Of a DNA stretch of 64,000 nucleotides, positions 18,335 through 35,083 are shown piece after piece (the stretch's first letter is position 1; every line of letters begins with the position of its first letter). Under the pieces are notes generated by a model. The model worked only from the letters and a program-made list of their open reading frames with translations, was not told where the DNA came from and did no database searches. Origin of the DNA: Tubulanus polymorphus (taxonomy: Eukaryota > Nemertea > Palaeonemertea > Tubulaniformes > Tubulanidae); assembly GCF_964204645.1 (NCBI RefSeq), contig NC_134029.1:4287001-4351000 (forward strand), read 5' to 3'. The translations under genes were made by a program, and so were the position numbers.

Positions 18335-19037
18335 GTTTAACTTATAAGAACTCACGATTCACGTTTTGACGTTTTGAGCGATAAAAATTGATTAATCGAA
18401 GATAAGGTGATAAAACTGCTCTGGCTGTCTTGAATTACTTTTTGACAAGACGCTGATTATGTTGTTGAATACCGATATAATTATTATGGCGAATGAACTT
18501 TCCCGTTTCGCATATTTTCGGAGTCACCCCGCATAGGTACTCGAAATCTTGCCTATTTTTCTAAAACCGCTTTTTTCAAATTAACCTGGGACATTAATTT
18601 GTCTGTTTATATCATTTCTTTTTCTATCACAATTTGGGTAGATTCTATATCGGGTTCAAGCGTTTCGATTTCGACTGAATAAAAAAGATTGAAATTGAAT
18701 TTTGCAATTTTTCTTGTAGCGGAGCAATTAATTTCAAGGTCGTTGACCCTATTACGAGAATTAAAATTCGGGCTGATGAAATCAATCTCTAAGTCAACGA
18801 CACACATACAAACGTGAGAAAGTCTGGTTAATGTTTTTTTAAGATACAGCCACCCTGAATGAAGACATCGCAATGTGTGTTACTGTTGTTACCCTTCAAT
18901 GTCTCAAGAAAAGAACTGTAGAAATCTGATTTAGGGCAAGACTAATATAGTTATAACTTAAAAGTGACTCGAAAAAAAAAATCATAAGGAAAAGCACGCC
19001 ATCACTATCCACTCACTCACTACAAACGCAATAAACG
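18335..19037. promoter_or_regulatory. Shared divergent promoter region (dioxygenase / SLC22)
   Basis: This 703-bp interval separates the two divergent start codons at 18334 (-) and 19038 (+). No exon or repeat is recognised in it. Both promoters must lie here unless distant untranslated exons exist, so shared regulatory input is possible. No specific transcription-factor site is called. Confidence 0.45.
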
Positions 19038-22000
19038 ATGATTAACATTGAAGCGAAACTGCAGGAAATCGGCGGCTATGGTCGCTATCAGATGCTCGTA
19101 TTTTTATGTATATGTTTCGTGTGTATGAGAGGCGCTTGGCATCCGTTCGTATCTAGTTTTACAGCGCTGACACCAGATTTACTCTGCACGAATTTAACCT
19201 ATGATACGAACATTTCCGCATCTTTCCCAACTGCCAATGTGAGCGTGAAACTAGGTACGTTTCATGTTTCATCGGAAAATGTAGATGAATATCTGTGTGG
19301 AACGCGAGTGAATTCGACTAGTTGTCAGTTCGATGTCTTGAAGCATGGTAAAACCTATGTATCTGAGGTTTGTATGATTAATTGACATTATTCCTGTAAA
19401 TATTATTATGCCTATTGCTAAAGCATGATACTGGGCATTAGTGGAAAATCCACTATATATATATTGACTTTTATTCACGGTCCCTAAGACTTCTTTAATC
19501 CTTAAAAACTTCCATGTAGACAATGCATTTTAAAGGTGCTTGAAACTCATTCAATTTGAGCAAAATGCTCAAAACTCCTTTAAAGCGATTAGTTCAAGGG
19601 TACGCTCATCACCTTATCAACCTGTTACTACAAAGATGTTTTCCATTTGGAAAAATTGAAAAATCACCCATGAAAAACTAATTAGAATTTGTATAACGGT
19701 GGGGACCATTATTTTATTTCAGTGGAATCTCGTTTGTGGGAAGAGTTATTTGGTGTCGTTGAATACAGCGGTGTTTATGATTGGTCAGATGGTCGGTGCT
19801 ATATTTCTATCGATGTGCGCCGATATAATCGGACGCAAGAAAATGCTGATCGTCTACCTACTGTCTCAAGCTGCTGTTGGCCTCGGAGCCGCGTTCGTCG
19901 ATGGTTATATATTTTTCACGGTTCTGCGATTTATCATCGGCGCTCTGAATCAGGTAGATCGTAGTTTCCTCAGCTATAACAGAATTAAGAAGTGACAGTG
20001 AAATGGCGGCACTCACCGGAGATCGAACCTGGGTTTCGTACTAAAAATAAAGAATACTTACTAGTCTAAGAATAGAACAACTCCACTTGGCTAGTGGTTA
20101 TACAGCTTGATGTAATGTAGCTGTGAGATTAGTTTTTGGCGGTTCATTATACCAGTAGATCATGCGCCATTTATTCACTTTCATCTCTTTTTTGTTAAGA
20201 TTATGCTTAAAAGTCAAGATAAGTGGATCGAGGGAGCGGTGTAGCCGAGCCGTTTGAGCGTTCGGCTCTGGGAAGCCAGGTCGTGGGTTCGAACCCCGTA
20301 CATTGCCGTAGTGTCCTCAGGCAAGACACTTATCCTCATTGCCTCTCTCCACCCAGGAGTAAATGGGTACCTGGCCTGATAGATGACTCCTGAGCGTTTG
20401 TTAGCAGCTCGGTGTTACTTTTCCCCAGGGAGAGATGACTGATACATGTTAGAGTATAAAATTGGCCAGGGTAATAATACCGAAAAATGTAAAGCGCTCT
20501 GAGCAGCCTTGCTGGATTTAGCCCTATATAAGACACATATTTTTATTATTATTATTATAAGAGTAGCTGATCCCAAGTGGTTCTGCATCGAGTACTACAG
20601 TCAAACTCGTCGGCATAATTGGGATGATCAGTATGTTTTGACAACTTACCCAAATTTACACTTCATAAATTGAATTGGAAAATTTGGACTCAAAAGTAGA
20701 GACAACTTCAGTGATGCGAAGACTTATCCCATAGCGACTGAGTCAACTGTATGGAAAAATTTCGAAATGCTCTTGTTTATTTCAGGGTATTGCGTTAGTT
20801 GGTTACGTAACGGTCTGCGAGTTGTTTCCAGCCACACATAGAACAATGCCGTGTGTTGGGATTCAGTTTTTTTGGGCGCTCGGAGTGATGGCTTTATCTG
20901 GAATCGCTTACTGGTTGAAGGACTGGAATTATATTCAAATCGCTATATCCGTGCCGAGCTTCCTGGCGATAATCTATATCTGGTCAGTTTGTCTTAATCG
21001 TGGACTGTTTTCAAAGGTCGTTTAATTATGCTTTATACACTTTGACTGTTGATACTTTGTGTTTCAGGATTATACCGGAATCGGTCATTTGGCTTTCTTT
21101 CAAAGGCAGAATTGCAGATGCGCAGAAAATCCTTGGAAAATTCGCGAAATGGAACGGCAAAGCTTTATCTCAAGGTTGGTTAGAAATTTGTGAATTCTTT
21201 GAAAATTTTCCTCACGGCCTGTGTAAGTGCTGATTGTATTAATGCGAATAACATGTGCTACAGATTGTGAAGATTGCGACTGCAGCAATGATCGAATTAA
21301 TACGGATGATGTCAACGCTCAAAAAGATTGCACGAGTTGTTCGTCTCAAGTCGTCGTAGAAGATGAAGAAAATTCCAGCAGAATTAGTGCACTCGGGAAA
21401 TGTTCCGTTTTTGGTATATTTAAACGTCCGCGTATGGCCATGTATTCAATCGTCATGTTTTATTCATGGTAAATAATGAACAATTTTCGGAAAATGAAGT
21501 TGCAAAATGATTGTATTAAGGCTAAACAAAAATGATACCTTGTTTCTCCGCAGCGGCCGGGTCATTTTTGTAAAATATGATAAAATTAATAAACAGTTCA
21601 TTTCTATAGCGGCCGGGTCTGTTATGGTTAAATTGATCACGATTTAAAAAAAAGTAATGTATAGGGTAGATAGGCGGCCGGCCGGGTCAACATTTAAGCT
21701 CAGCAGAGCGGAGAAACAAGGTATCAATTTTTTTTAGCCTAAGATTGTTGGTATTTCCCGTCTTGATGAATATCAGTGAGAAAAACCCACGATATCAATT
21801 AATGTAATTATTGTTTTTTAGTAGGGAATAGTGGCCAATTTTGACTCATTCATATTCATTAGAAATAAACAGATAACCGACCGACATGTACAGTTCCATT
21901 TTTCTTCAGGTTAGCCAACAGTATGTTATACTTTGGAATCTCGTTCAGTTTTACTCTGTTGCCGGGAAATATTTATCTCAACTTTTTTCTGAATGGATTG

Positions 22001-23847
22001 GCCGAAATACCTGCTTATTTAACCGGCATGTACGCACTAGGCCAGTAAGTATTATATTCTTAGAAGTATAAAACCTTCCGCTCTCTAAATCCAAATTCTT
22101 CAAATTTTTGCGAATCTTATTTTTCAGTGGGCGCCGCATCGCGTTGTTTACCTTTTTGATGATAGGTGGAATTGCGAACATAATCATCGTGCTTGTAGCC
22201 ACTTACGGTAAATTCTTTTTGGACAAAAATATACACACAAAATCTACTGATTTATTCATTCATGAACGCTAGTTTTTGCGTTATGTACCTATACTTTAAT
22301 CATGCGTAACGATATCAATATCGTGTTGGCTTCAATTCATATTTATATTTTCAGCGAGTAGCACAGTAACGTGGTTAACTCCAGTTATGATCACGTTAGC
22401 GATGGTCGGAAAGTTTGGAATTACTGGCTCGTATTCGACGACGTATCTTTACGCGGCTGAAATGTTCCCGACGTTTATTCGCAATTCGAGCGTCGGCCTG
22501 TCGTCGCTCTGGGAAACTTTAGGCGCCGTTATGGCGCCTTTCGTGCTCGAATGGGTAGGTTTAAACGAGATCCAATTTTTCGATACTGTTACTCGTTCTA
22601 TCATAAGCTTAATCGATGTCATTTTCTATGCGTTACCGTCATGTGTTAACTAGGTTTAAAGTGATTAGAGGTTTTTGCTATTGATTAATTGTGTGAAGTA
22701 TTGGAAAAATGTTCGTTTAATCCGTATGACTCTGTTTCTGTCTATTCAATGTGATTAATTACATTCGATTGATTGGCCTGTGAATTTACATCATTTTTAC
22801 ACAATCGATATTGAGAATTGCCAATTAGTGATTGTTCTAGCCAGTGGCAGATCCTGACTGTAATTTCTGTATTAGGGTCATTGCCTTTTTGAAAAAGTAT
22901 GGAGCTGTAAACTGCGCAGTCATTTCAACTCGATTCATAAATCAGCAGAGATTTGAAACCCAAATGCACCAAATACCTTGGATTTTTGCAACCATCTACC
23001 CTCCTGTTTTTGAAATGAGCTCTGATACTTGCTTCACTAGGGATGCAATGTGTCCCAGGATCTGTCATTGGAAAAATTTCCGTCTAAACAGCCTGCGTTT
23101 AGTAACACCCTAGTATCCTTGGTAGTAGCTTTTGTAATTAGATTGCTTAGACAAGATGTGGTTTGTGAAAATCTGATCGTGAAATTAAACCACACTGGGG
23201 TTTACTGACTAGAATTTCCTGTGTATAATAGTAGTTAAGTTTTATATCACCAGCTGCTTCAACGATTGATTCAGCTTATTTTTAATTGATTTGTTTCACC
23301 TGGTATGGAGTCAAATTATAAACTAAACTTCTATAATACAGAGAATCCCAATAATAATGAAGAATAAAGTCAGAAATCTCTCGTTGAGCGCCAATAGTTT
23401 ATTCAATTCGACCTTCAGGAATACTAAGTTTAAGTAGTATTCAGGGCTGGCGCGAACTAGGGGTATTACAATATAAATCAAGGCTAACTTAAGGGTACTT
23501 GTCTATATTCTCTATATTATCATCACAGCTCTGATGATTTCATTAATGGTTGAACTCTTCTTATATTTCAGGCCGGTGGTTCCCAGATTTTCCGAGTTCT
23601 GTTCGGATTGATCGCGATCACCGCCGCTCTGCTGTCGTTGTGTCTTCCCGAAACGAAAAACCAACCGCTTCCCGAAACGATTGACGACGTCGAAAAAATG
23701 CCGCGTCTCGATTTCCGACGATATTTCAAGTGTTGTTTCGCCGTGCCGGCACCTGTTGTTGTGAATCGTCGTCCAGTTACAGTCGATGACTGTGATTCTC
23801 CTACATATAATTCGACCGAACTCGAGTGTATCGATCTGAAAACCTGA
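19038..23847 (+). CDS. SLC22-family organic ion transporter, 9 exons, 586 aa
   Basis: Major-facilitator-superfamily plasma-membrane carrier for organic cations, anions or carnitine-like solutes. Exons: 19038-19367, 19723-19953, 20786-20982, 21068-21174, 21264-21468, 21910-22044, 22128-22207, 22355-22554, 23572-23847 (1761 nt). The N-terminus has the family pattern (IGGYGRYQ), followed by a large Cys- and Asn-rich extracellular loop after TM1. Signatures: EWNLVC, the MFS motif after TM2 (MCADIIGRKK), IPESVIWL, NIYLNFFLNGLAEIPAY, the second MFS arginine motif GRR, AAEMFPTFIRNSSVG, and the closing LPETKNQPLPETI. The central cytoplasmic loop is unusually Cys-rich (DCEDCDCSN...CTSC). All twelve membrane helices appear present. 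Substrate cannot be assigned from sequence. An AATAAA at 25005-25010 could end the transcript. Confidence 0.93.
20232..20559 (+). mobile_element. tRNA-derived SINE, near full length
   Basis: The head carries a perfect RNA polymerase III A box (tagccgagccg, 20242-20252) and B box (ggttcgaaccc, 20286-20296). A central domain follows (gcaagacactt...ccacccaggagtaaatgggt), which resembles conserved SINE cores known from many marine invertebrates. The tail (tgtaaagcgct...ctatataag) ends in a (tta)n run. It lies in intron 2 of the transporter gene, same sense. A truncated relative is at 13925-14043. Confidence 0.85.
21518..21742. mobile_element. TIR element with GC-rich core
   Basis: Terminal inverted repeats of about 34 bp: the left end runs aaggctaaac...tgataccttg and the right end is its near-perfect complement finishing tttttagccta. 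Between them the unit gcggccgggtc occurs three times (21553, 21610 and 21671 regions), each after an AT-rich spacer. No coding sequence. It is a non-autonomous DNA element in intron 5 of the transporter gene. Confidence 0.7.
22844..23070. mobile_element. Non-autonomous DNA element, cagtggcagatcctg type
   Basis: Begins cagtggcagatcctg and ends caggatctgtcattg, which are inverted repeats with 12 of 15 positions matching. Two other intervals (23896-24153 and 26928-27282) have related ends, so this looks like a small family. No transposase. No target duplication recognised. Confidence 0.55.
23121..23212. repeat. Dispersed repeat, copy 3 (reverse orientation)
   Basis: Reverse-oriented relative of 16991-17084 and 18127-18220. 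It contains gtggtttgtgaaaat and gtgaaattaaaccac, which form the same internal palindrome. It lies in intron 8 of the transporter gene. Confidence 0.6.
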
Positions 23848-23895
23848 ACACGTGGAAATGAGTGACACGTGATGAGGCGTTTACTGTGATCTGTA

Positions 23896-24153
23896 CAGGG
23901 CGGATTCAAGATTTTTACCAAAGTTTACCTAGATTTCCCTGTTTTCATTTTCATATTTCTTACAAAAATGATTAATTTCATTGAGTTAATCATTGTTAAA
24001 AGCAGGGCGTGGACATTGTTTCTCCATTCATCTTTTTTTGTCAAGGTTTTTGCTTCAGCGCCCGTACCCATGTGTGGTTTAACCAAATTCTATAATATTC
24101 TTATTTCTACGTATTAGCCAACCTCCTTAAGATATCCTCAGGATCCGTCCCTG
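23896..24153. mobile_element. Non-autonomous DNA element, cagggcggattcaag ends
   Basis: Starts cagggcggattcaag and ends ctcaggatccgtccctg, whose complement is cagggacggatcctgag. These ends resemble those of hAT-like elements common in invertebrates. There is no coding content and no clean target duplication, so the exact limits are approximate. Confidence 0.5.
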
Positions 24154-26927
24154 CAGTGCAACATGTATTACTGTGCCAAATAATTGAATTTAAAATTAGT
24201 CTTGGTTGGATCTCCTTGATTTTGATCTTTAAAGTAGATATTATTGAAAATGCTTCTGATGTGCTGAAACTTATTGCCTTTGGATACAAACAGAACTCAT
24301 TTCGAGCCTTGAAGGCAGTGAACATAGCTGTAAAAAAACATTTTTTTGGCAGTGAATATCATTGAAATTGTCTTTGCAATACCTTAAGGGTATATGGCAC
24401 AGGGAAACATGGAAATGAGACTGTTTGGAAATGAGAAAAAATCTTTCTAATGAACCATGAGAGAGGAACATGTCGTTCACTTCTTCTTTGTTCGAATGAT
24501 GATCGAATTTTCTTAGAGGCAATTATTGATTTAGCATTGATCAGGTGATTTACAAATTGCATTTAGTTTACTTAGAAATTTTGCATTACAGGTCAGTCGT
24601 TAACCAGAAAAACCATCGTGATTATTATATTATAATACTCGATGTATCCTTATCATGCGGTGTTATGTAAGAGGTGTTTTAGCCAAACTGATCAAGATTA
24701 ATCTCGCGCATTGTGAAAGAAAGCATTCTTTAGATAATCAGGTTTCTTCTGATTTTAAAACGAGTGTTTACACTATATGTATCTGATGACGTACATGAAT
24801 CTCACGTTTCTGTAGTTAACGTCAGGATTTCAGTATTTTCTGTGTTCGTTGAATATGATTCTGATACGTTGTGTGTGGATCTCAGAACTGGAACGCTCAT
24901 TTATAAATCCTGCCAGTTATGATTTTTACACTTAAAAGAATTCCAATGAATTTGCCGGTTTGTTAGTATATAAATTGTGTGTTTATCCATAGATTTAAAA
25001 TCGAAATAAACATGATAAAATGGGTTTAAATGTCGTTGTGTTTTCACTTCTCGTCGAATTCATGAGTGGATAGGAATTTTTGGAGTCGTGTTAACCTAAT
25101 AATCAAATCAATAAGCCTGTAGGACAACTGATTCTTTTTTCGTGTTTGCACCTGAATCGAAAATGAACGGCAAACAACCGAGAATGAACATTCACCCATA
25201 AGCAAGCAGGACGGAACATCGATTCCGAACAGAATTAGGTTCCGGTAACTTTAACTATTCGGTATATATGTAACAAATACAACGAAACAGATGAATTATC
25301 AAATAATTATATATTTTTGACAGGTGACTGAGGGAATGTAAAAGAATCATTTGAATTATTTCAAATTTGAATAATTTCAAAATTCGTGGACGGTTACCTC
25401 ACAAATCTTCTCACGTCTCAGTATTTCGATAAAGAACAACGTTCCTACACAGCAGTATAGTTACATACAGCAGTATAGTTACATACAGTTAATTACGTTT
25501 GGTAAGTATATCGTTCATGCATTATTTATGGACAGGGATATCTATTTGTCATTTAATTGCATATTCTTTCTGGAATCTGTGCGCGTCGCTTGCGCTTCGC
25601 TCGTACGTACCGTATTAGATTCTATTTGATACAACGCAAGCGCGCATGACGTTAACACCTCTGGAGTGTAATGTCTCGTCTGCAGAAACTCTTGCGATGA
25701 TCGGAGCTCTGGCATGTCTGATTGATGGTACGTACGTAAAAATTCTTTAGAAATAGGATTGAATATCAACGTCACGGTAAGTCCACCAACTATCTTAATT
25801 AATTTGATCTCTACCTTGGGTCAATAAAATGTTGTTAGAGGAAGAGTTATTCAGAATAACTCATACTATTAGCTCGGACAAATCTAGTTGACCGATACAA
25901 TTCCGAGGCAAGTTTTTATCCATAACGTATTTTCAACACGTAGATTCCTAAAAGTCGTTATAGAGGTTATTTCTTAATCAATAATGAACACAAATCGGTA
26001 GAATATGTTGCAAGATCTAATGAAGAAAACGGCAATTCCACAAAAAGTGGAATGGGGCAAAATATTTAAAAAACGAACCTCCTATAGATGTTTTAGAAGA
26101 AGCTTATTAAGACTGAACGTATTTTTTGGGAAATGTCATATCAAGGTTTGCAACAGATGCCTCCTTACGAATATGCATTCTATTGATACATCACACATAC
26201 ATGTTACATACAGTATGACATCAATTTTGACCGAATTGAGTCAATTTTCGCTACGATACAGACAGCTGTTCGAGAGAGCTTTCGAACTCGGGCTGAAAAC
26301 ATAAGAATTATTAAGTAGAAATCCTGATAATCTGCAAAGATGGTCTTGTTTTATAAGGTAAGCAGATACTAACGCATTTAATCAATTTGATGTCGGCCTA
26401 CCCGGGCTATACCCGGGGTCCGTAGTTTAAAAAGGTGCGCAGAATTTGACTTCTATGACGTCAGATTTAAATAGGAAACAGGTGAAATACTGATGAAGTA
26501 CACATATGAATATGTATGATATTGCTTGGAGGTCGAGCGCAACAGACGTTATATGATGGTAAAAATGGGGCCGTTATCGAAGCCTAAATCATTTTAGTGA
26601 ATTTGTATAGAATGCTTTAACCATGTATTTCCACAATAATTATTAGAATATTCATGATGGTATTGAGGTACGGTACTAAACCTTTTCCAATCACTGTCAT
26701 AGTAATGAGTTCAGAGTAATGGAACTGAATAAATTTGAATTTAGGGGATGGCATTCTTCGCGTGTGCATTAATCAGCCGCATAGCGAATACGCCCGTCAG
26801 AAACCAACGTTACCTGACTTGATTCTCAAAATCTAATACTAGTTTCCTGATGAAGACTCATCGCCGGAATCTGTTTAATGGATGTGTATTGCAAAACGAC
26901 GGATATTGAACGATTAGTGAACATCAG

Positions 26928-27282
26928 CAGAGGTGGATCCAGACCGTATTAGCCGTATTGCCCAATACGGTCTAGAATTGTTAAGTGCCCTTCGAAATTT
27001 CACCGGCAATATTTTGAAAGGCATTATTTCAGCAACCGCTAATTCCGTGTCCGGGTTGTTTATTCTGAATTGCTCTGAATTAGTCTCTAGAAGCCCTCTA
27101 AAAGCCTTTAAATGGTACCATATTTTCAAAATTTTCTGGGGGAGGGCCCCCATACCCCCTTCGAAGGACTTCGCGCCTTCGGCACTCGCATTGACCTGGA
27201 TACTGGGTGTGCCCTAAGATCAGAAAGGTGCCCTTAAATTTCCTTCCAATACTGTCTACCCATCCCCCTGGATCCGCCCCTG
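26928..27282. mobile_element. Non-autonomous DNA element, cagaggtggatccag ends
   Basis: Starts cagaggtggatccag and ends ctggatccgcccctg, which are complementary inverted ends. The direct repeat atcag abuts both sides (26923-26927 and 27283-27287). The interior has the GC-rich block gggggagggcccccat and an internal palindrome near the left end (ccgtattagc...caatacgg). No transposase. Confidence 0.6.
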
Positions 27283-27883
27283 ATCAGAAACGACAAATTC
27301 ACTCGAGTTGCGTGAGAATCAGCCTATAACTCACAGCTGCCTCCACTCTCGTAGGTGAAACACTGAATGACTTCTGCAAATCAAGATCGAATTTCGAGTG
27401 AAAAACCGAAAGCCAAAATAAGCTTTCCGGTCCGTCCAACTACATCATTTTCCATCTTCAACCATTTCTAAGCCACGCTCTTTGCTTCGACCATAAAGAA
27501 GAACACTTATGGGAAATAGATCACTTCAGTTGATTGTCTTTCTAGGGTTTTATTGTAGGGTTTTATAGGGTTTTATCGAGACGGCCGGCTTCACGGGCCC
27601 ACAATCAATCGTTTTTTTTCGAAACCGAAATTTCGAATTAGGGGACCCACTTTCAGCGCTCATCCAGACATCCACGTTTTTAAAAAACTTATAGAAATAT
27701 GATTTTTCATATATAGAGGAATCCCACAATAATAACGAATACTGGTATTCCTGAAGATGTTTATTAGACTATAGTCGAAACGTCGAATGAACTACTTATA
27801 GCTCTAGGAAACATTTTCGGACTTTGTTTTTCGTTATCATCGGATATAGTGGTTTCCATAGACAAGTGGCTGTCCAATATCAA

Positions 27884-28039
27884 TAGTAGACAAAAACCCA
27901 CAATAAAAAGAAAAACTATCTGGTAGCTTAACGTTTCAACTCAATTCTAACAGCAGTTTTTGAAAATGGCTCATAGAATTGAGTTGAAACGTTAAGCTAC
28001 CATATATTTTTTCTTTTTATTGTGGGTTTTTGTCTACTA
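27884..28039. repeat. Long palindrome / foldback element (156 bp)
   Basis: Arms of about 65 bp pair almost perfectly: tagtagacaaaaacccacaa on the left matches ttgtgggtttttgtctacta on the right, with a loop around 27960. The flanks on both sides carry cggatatagtg, which may be part of a larger duplicated host sequence or a nested insertion. No coding capacity. Confidence 0.75.
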
Positions 28040-28173
28040 TCGGATATAGTGTTTTTTCAATGGTGATGAGATTTTTATTTACACCTTTTAAAGATGTGGA
28101 TTCCATTCTGCATGGCCGATTGTGTTACGACTCGTGAGATGTGAAAATATAATTATGTGGCATACCCGACTTT

Positions 28174-33423
<5,250 letters not shown>

Positions 33424-35083
33424 CGGCTAACATGTATCTAACTCAAGTACGCGCGGAGAGGACGTCTAAAAACATGTATCAATAACTAGCAGAAACATTT
33501 TTTGATAAAGATGTACTGTATTTATAACGTGAAACAAGATATACATTTTGTTCCACTATTTTCATATAGTCTAGTTGCGGAATATTACATTTTAACTCTC
33601 TACCGACAATGAATTTTTTTCGAACAAATGTTTCATATTTTTCTTAGATCTGAACTAGGGCAAGAATTCATCATCGAAAGTCGTCACAGTTTTACATTTA
33701 ACTGTGGAAGAAAGTTTCAAAGTCGAGAATCAAATAGTTTGAGGCAGGGGTTCAATGAAACTGGATTGTTGTTGCCTTTTAGGGAAAGTGAGACGGATAC
33801 TAGTGTAGGGTAAACCTCTGTTTTAATACGCAACCTTGTAAATATGATATTTCATTCGAAAATACTATTTCGAGATGATATACCGGTATCTGTATTAATT
33901 TTTCTATCGCAGTTGATGTTGCAGTAATTACTATCATTGTGTCAATAATAATTATTTCATTTCAATAAAGTAGTCGAATATTTTCAACTTATTTCTCTGC
34001 CGAAGTAATTCAAGGGACTCCCACAGCGCATCGTAATCGAGTTGTCTGCGGACTGTGACGCGTGAAGTCAGAATATTCATACATTGTACATTCATTTAAA
34101 TTTGCTGCACGCAAAAAGAAACGACTGGAGACTATTTTTGTCTCGTCAATCGACGGCCGTTGAAATTCGTGACTTATATACACACAATCATTTCGTTTAT
34201 CTCCAAAAGATAAGAATTTCTTTAAAAAGAATCAATACTGATTGTGTATTAAGATCAATCCATAATATACGTGCATATCTATCTATATTTCAATTACATC
34301 TAGATATTACTTGTACGAACTGTCATATTTTTAAAAAGTGGTTTTAGATATTTCTTTTCATAGGGATGTCTGTCTACTACTGTTTCTTAAAGCACAATTT
34401 AGACGATTATTCATTTTCAACTACGTGGAGTGACAATTTCACTTCTCACAGACTGCGTCGAGTATCTGTCGTCCAGTTCCCCAGTTTCCACGCCTATAGC
34501 AATCATTTTGTAATGGCGATCATTTGGATATTCTCTGAGGGAAACAAACACTGATATAAAACACCTTCGGGTCAGGTTGCAATCGCTTCGTATCATTCTG
34601 ATTTACCGCCATAAGTCACATTGATTCGTGTTTATTCATAATTACCTTGAATAAACATTTCAATGCTATCAACGTTATCAATATTCGATGCGACGGGCGA
34701 AGTCGTTTAACACTTCGTTGTTCTCTAGACCGACCGGCAAACAGATTTACCTATTCACTCCCGTTTTTTAGGGCGACAGTGCGGGGAAGTGGGTATTGCC
34801 GCCGTCATATGTATGCGCGGCAAATAAAACAGCGCAGCATTCAATCTATGAAAAACGAACGGCAACAACACGGCGGTGCCAGCAATACATTACCGGCTTA
34901 GAGACACCTGCATAAAATAAATACCGCGATGGGTCCGGTGAGATCCGTACGAAATAGGGAACAACACAGTTAAACTCGTGATATCATCGGATACAATCGT
35001 ATGACCGAAGTCTTGTTTGTTTCCTAGGACGCACGTATATATTCATAACGTTGTAACTAACGTTTCAGAGGACGTATTTCACT
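33424..35083. other. Intergenic region between receptor and sodium-channel genes
   Basis: Contains the 3' UTR of the receptor gene, with AATAAA at 33964-33969, and the promoter of the downstream DEG/ENaC gene. No exon is supported on either strand. Frames of 60-87 codons have no recognisable motifs. Confidence 0.5.

Larger units (their letters stand above)
23848..28173. other. Gene-poor interval with transposon remnants
   Basis: After the transporter stop there is a probable 3' UTR, with AATAAA at 25005-25010. No coding exon with family similarity is visible up to the receptor start at 28174. The interval holds two elements with cagggg-ggatcc type ends and a long palindrome (27884-28039). 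The rest is unannotated AT-rich sequence. The open frames of 67-118 codons have no supporting features. Confidence 0.5.
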
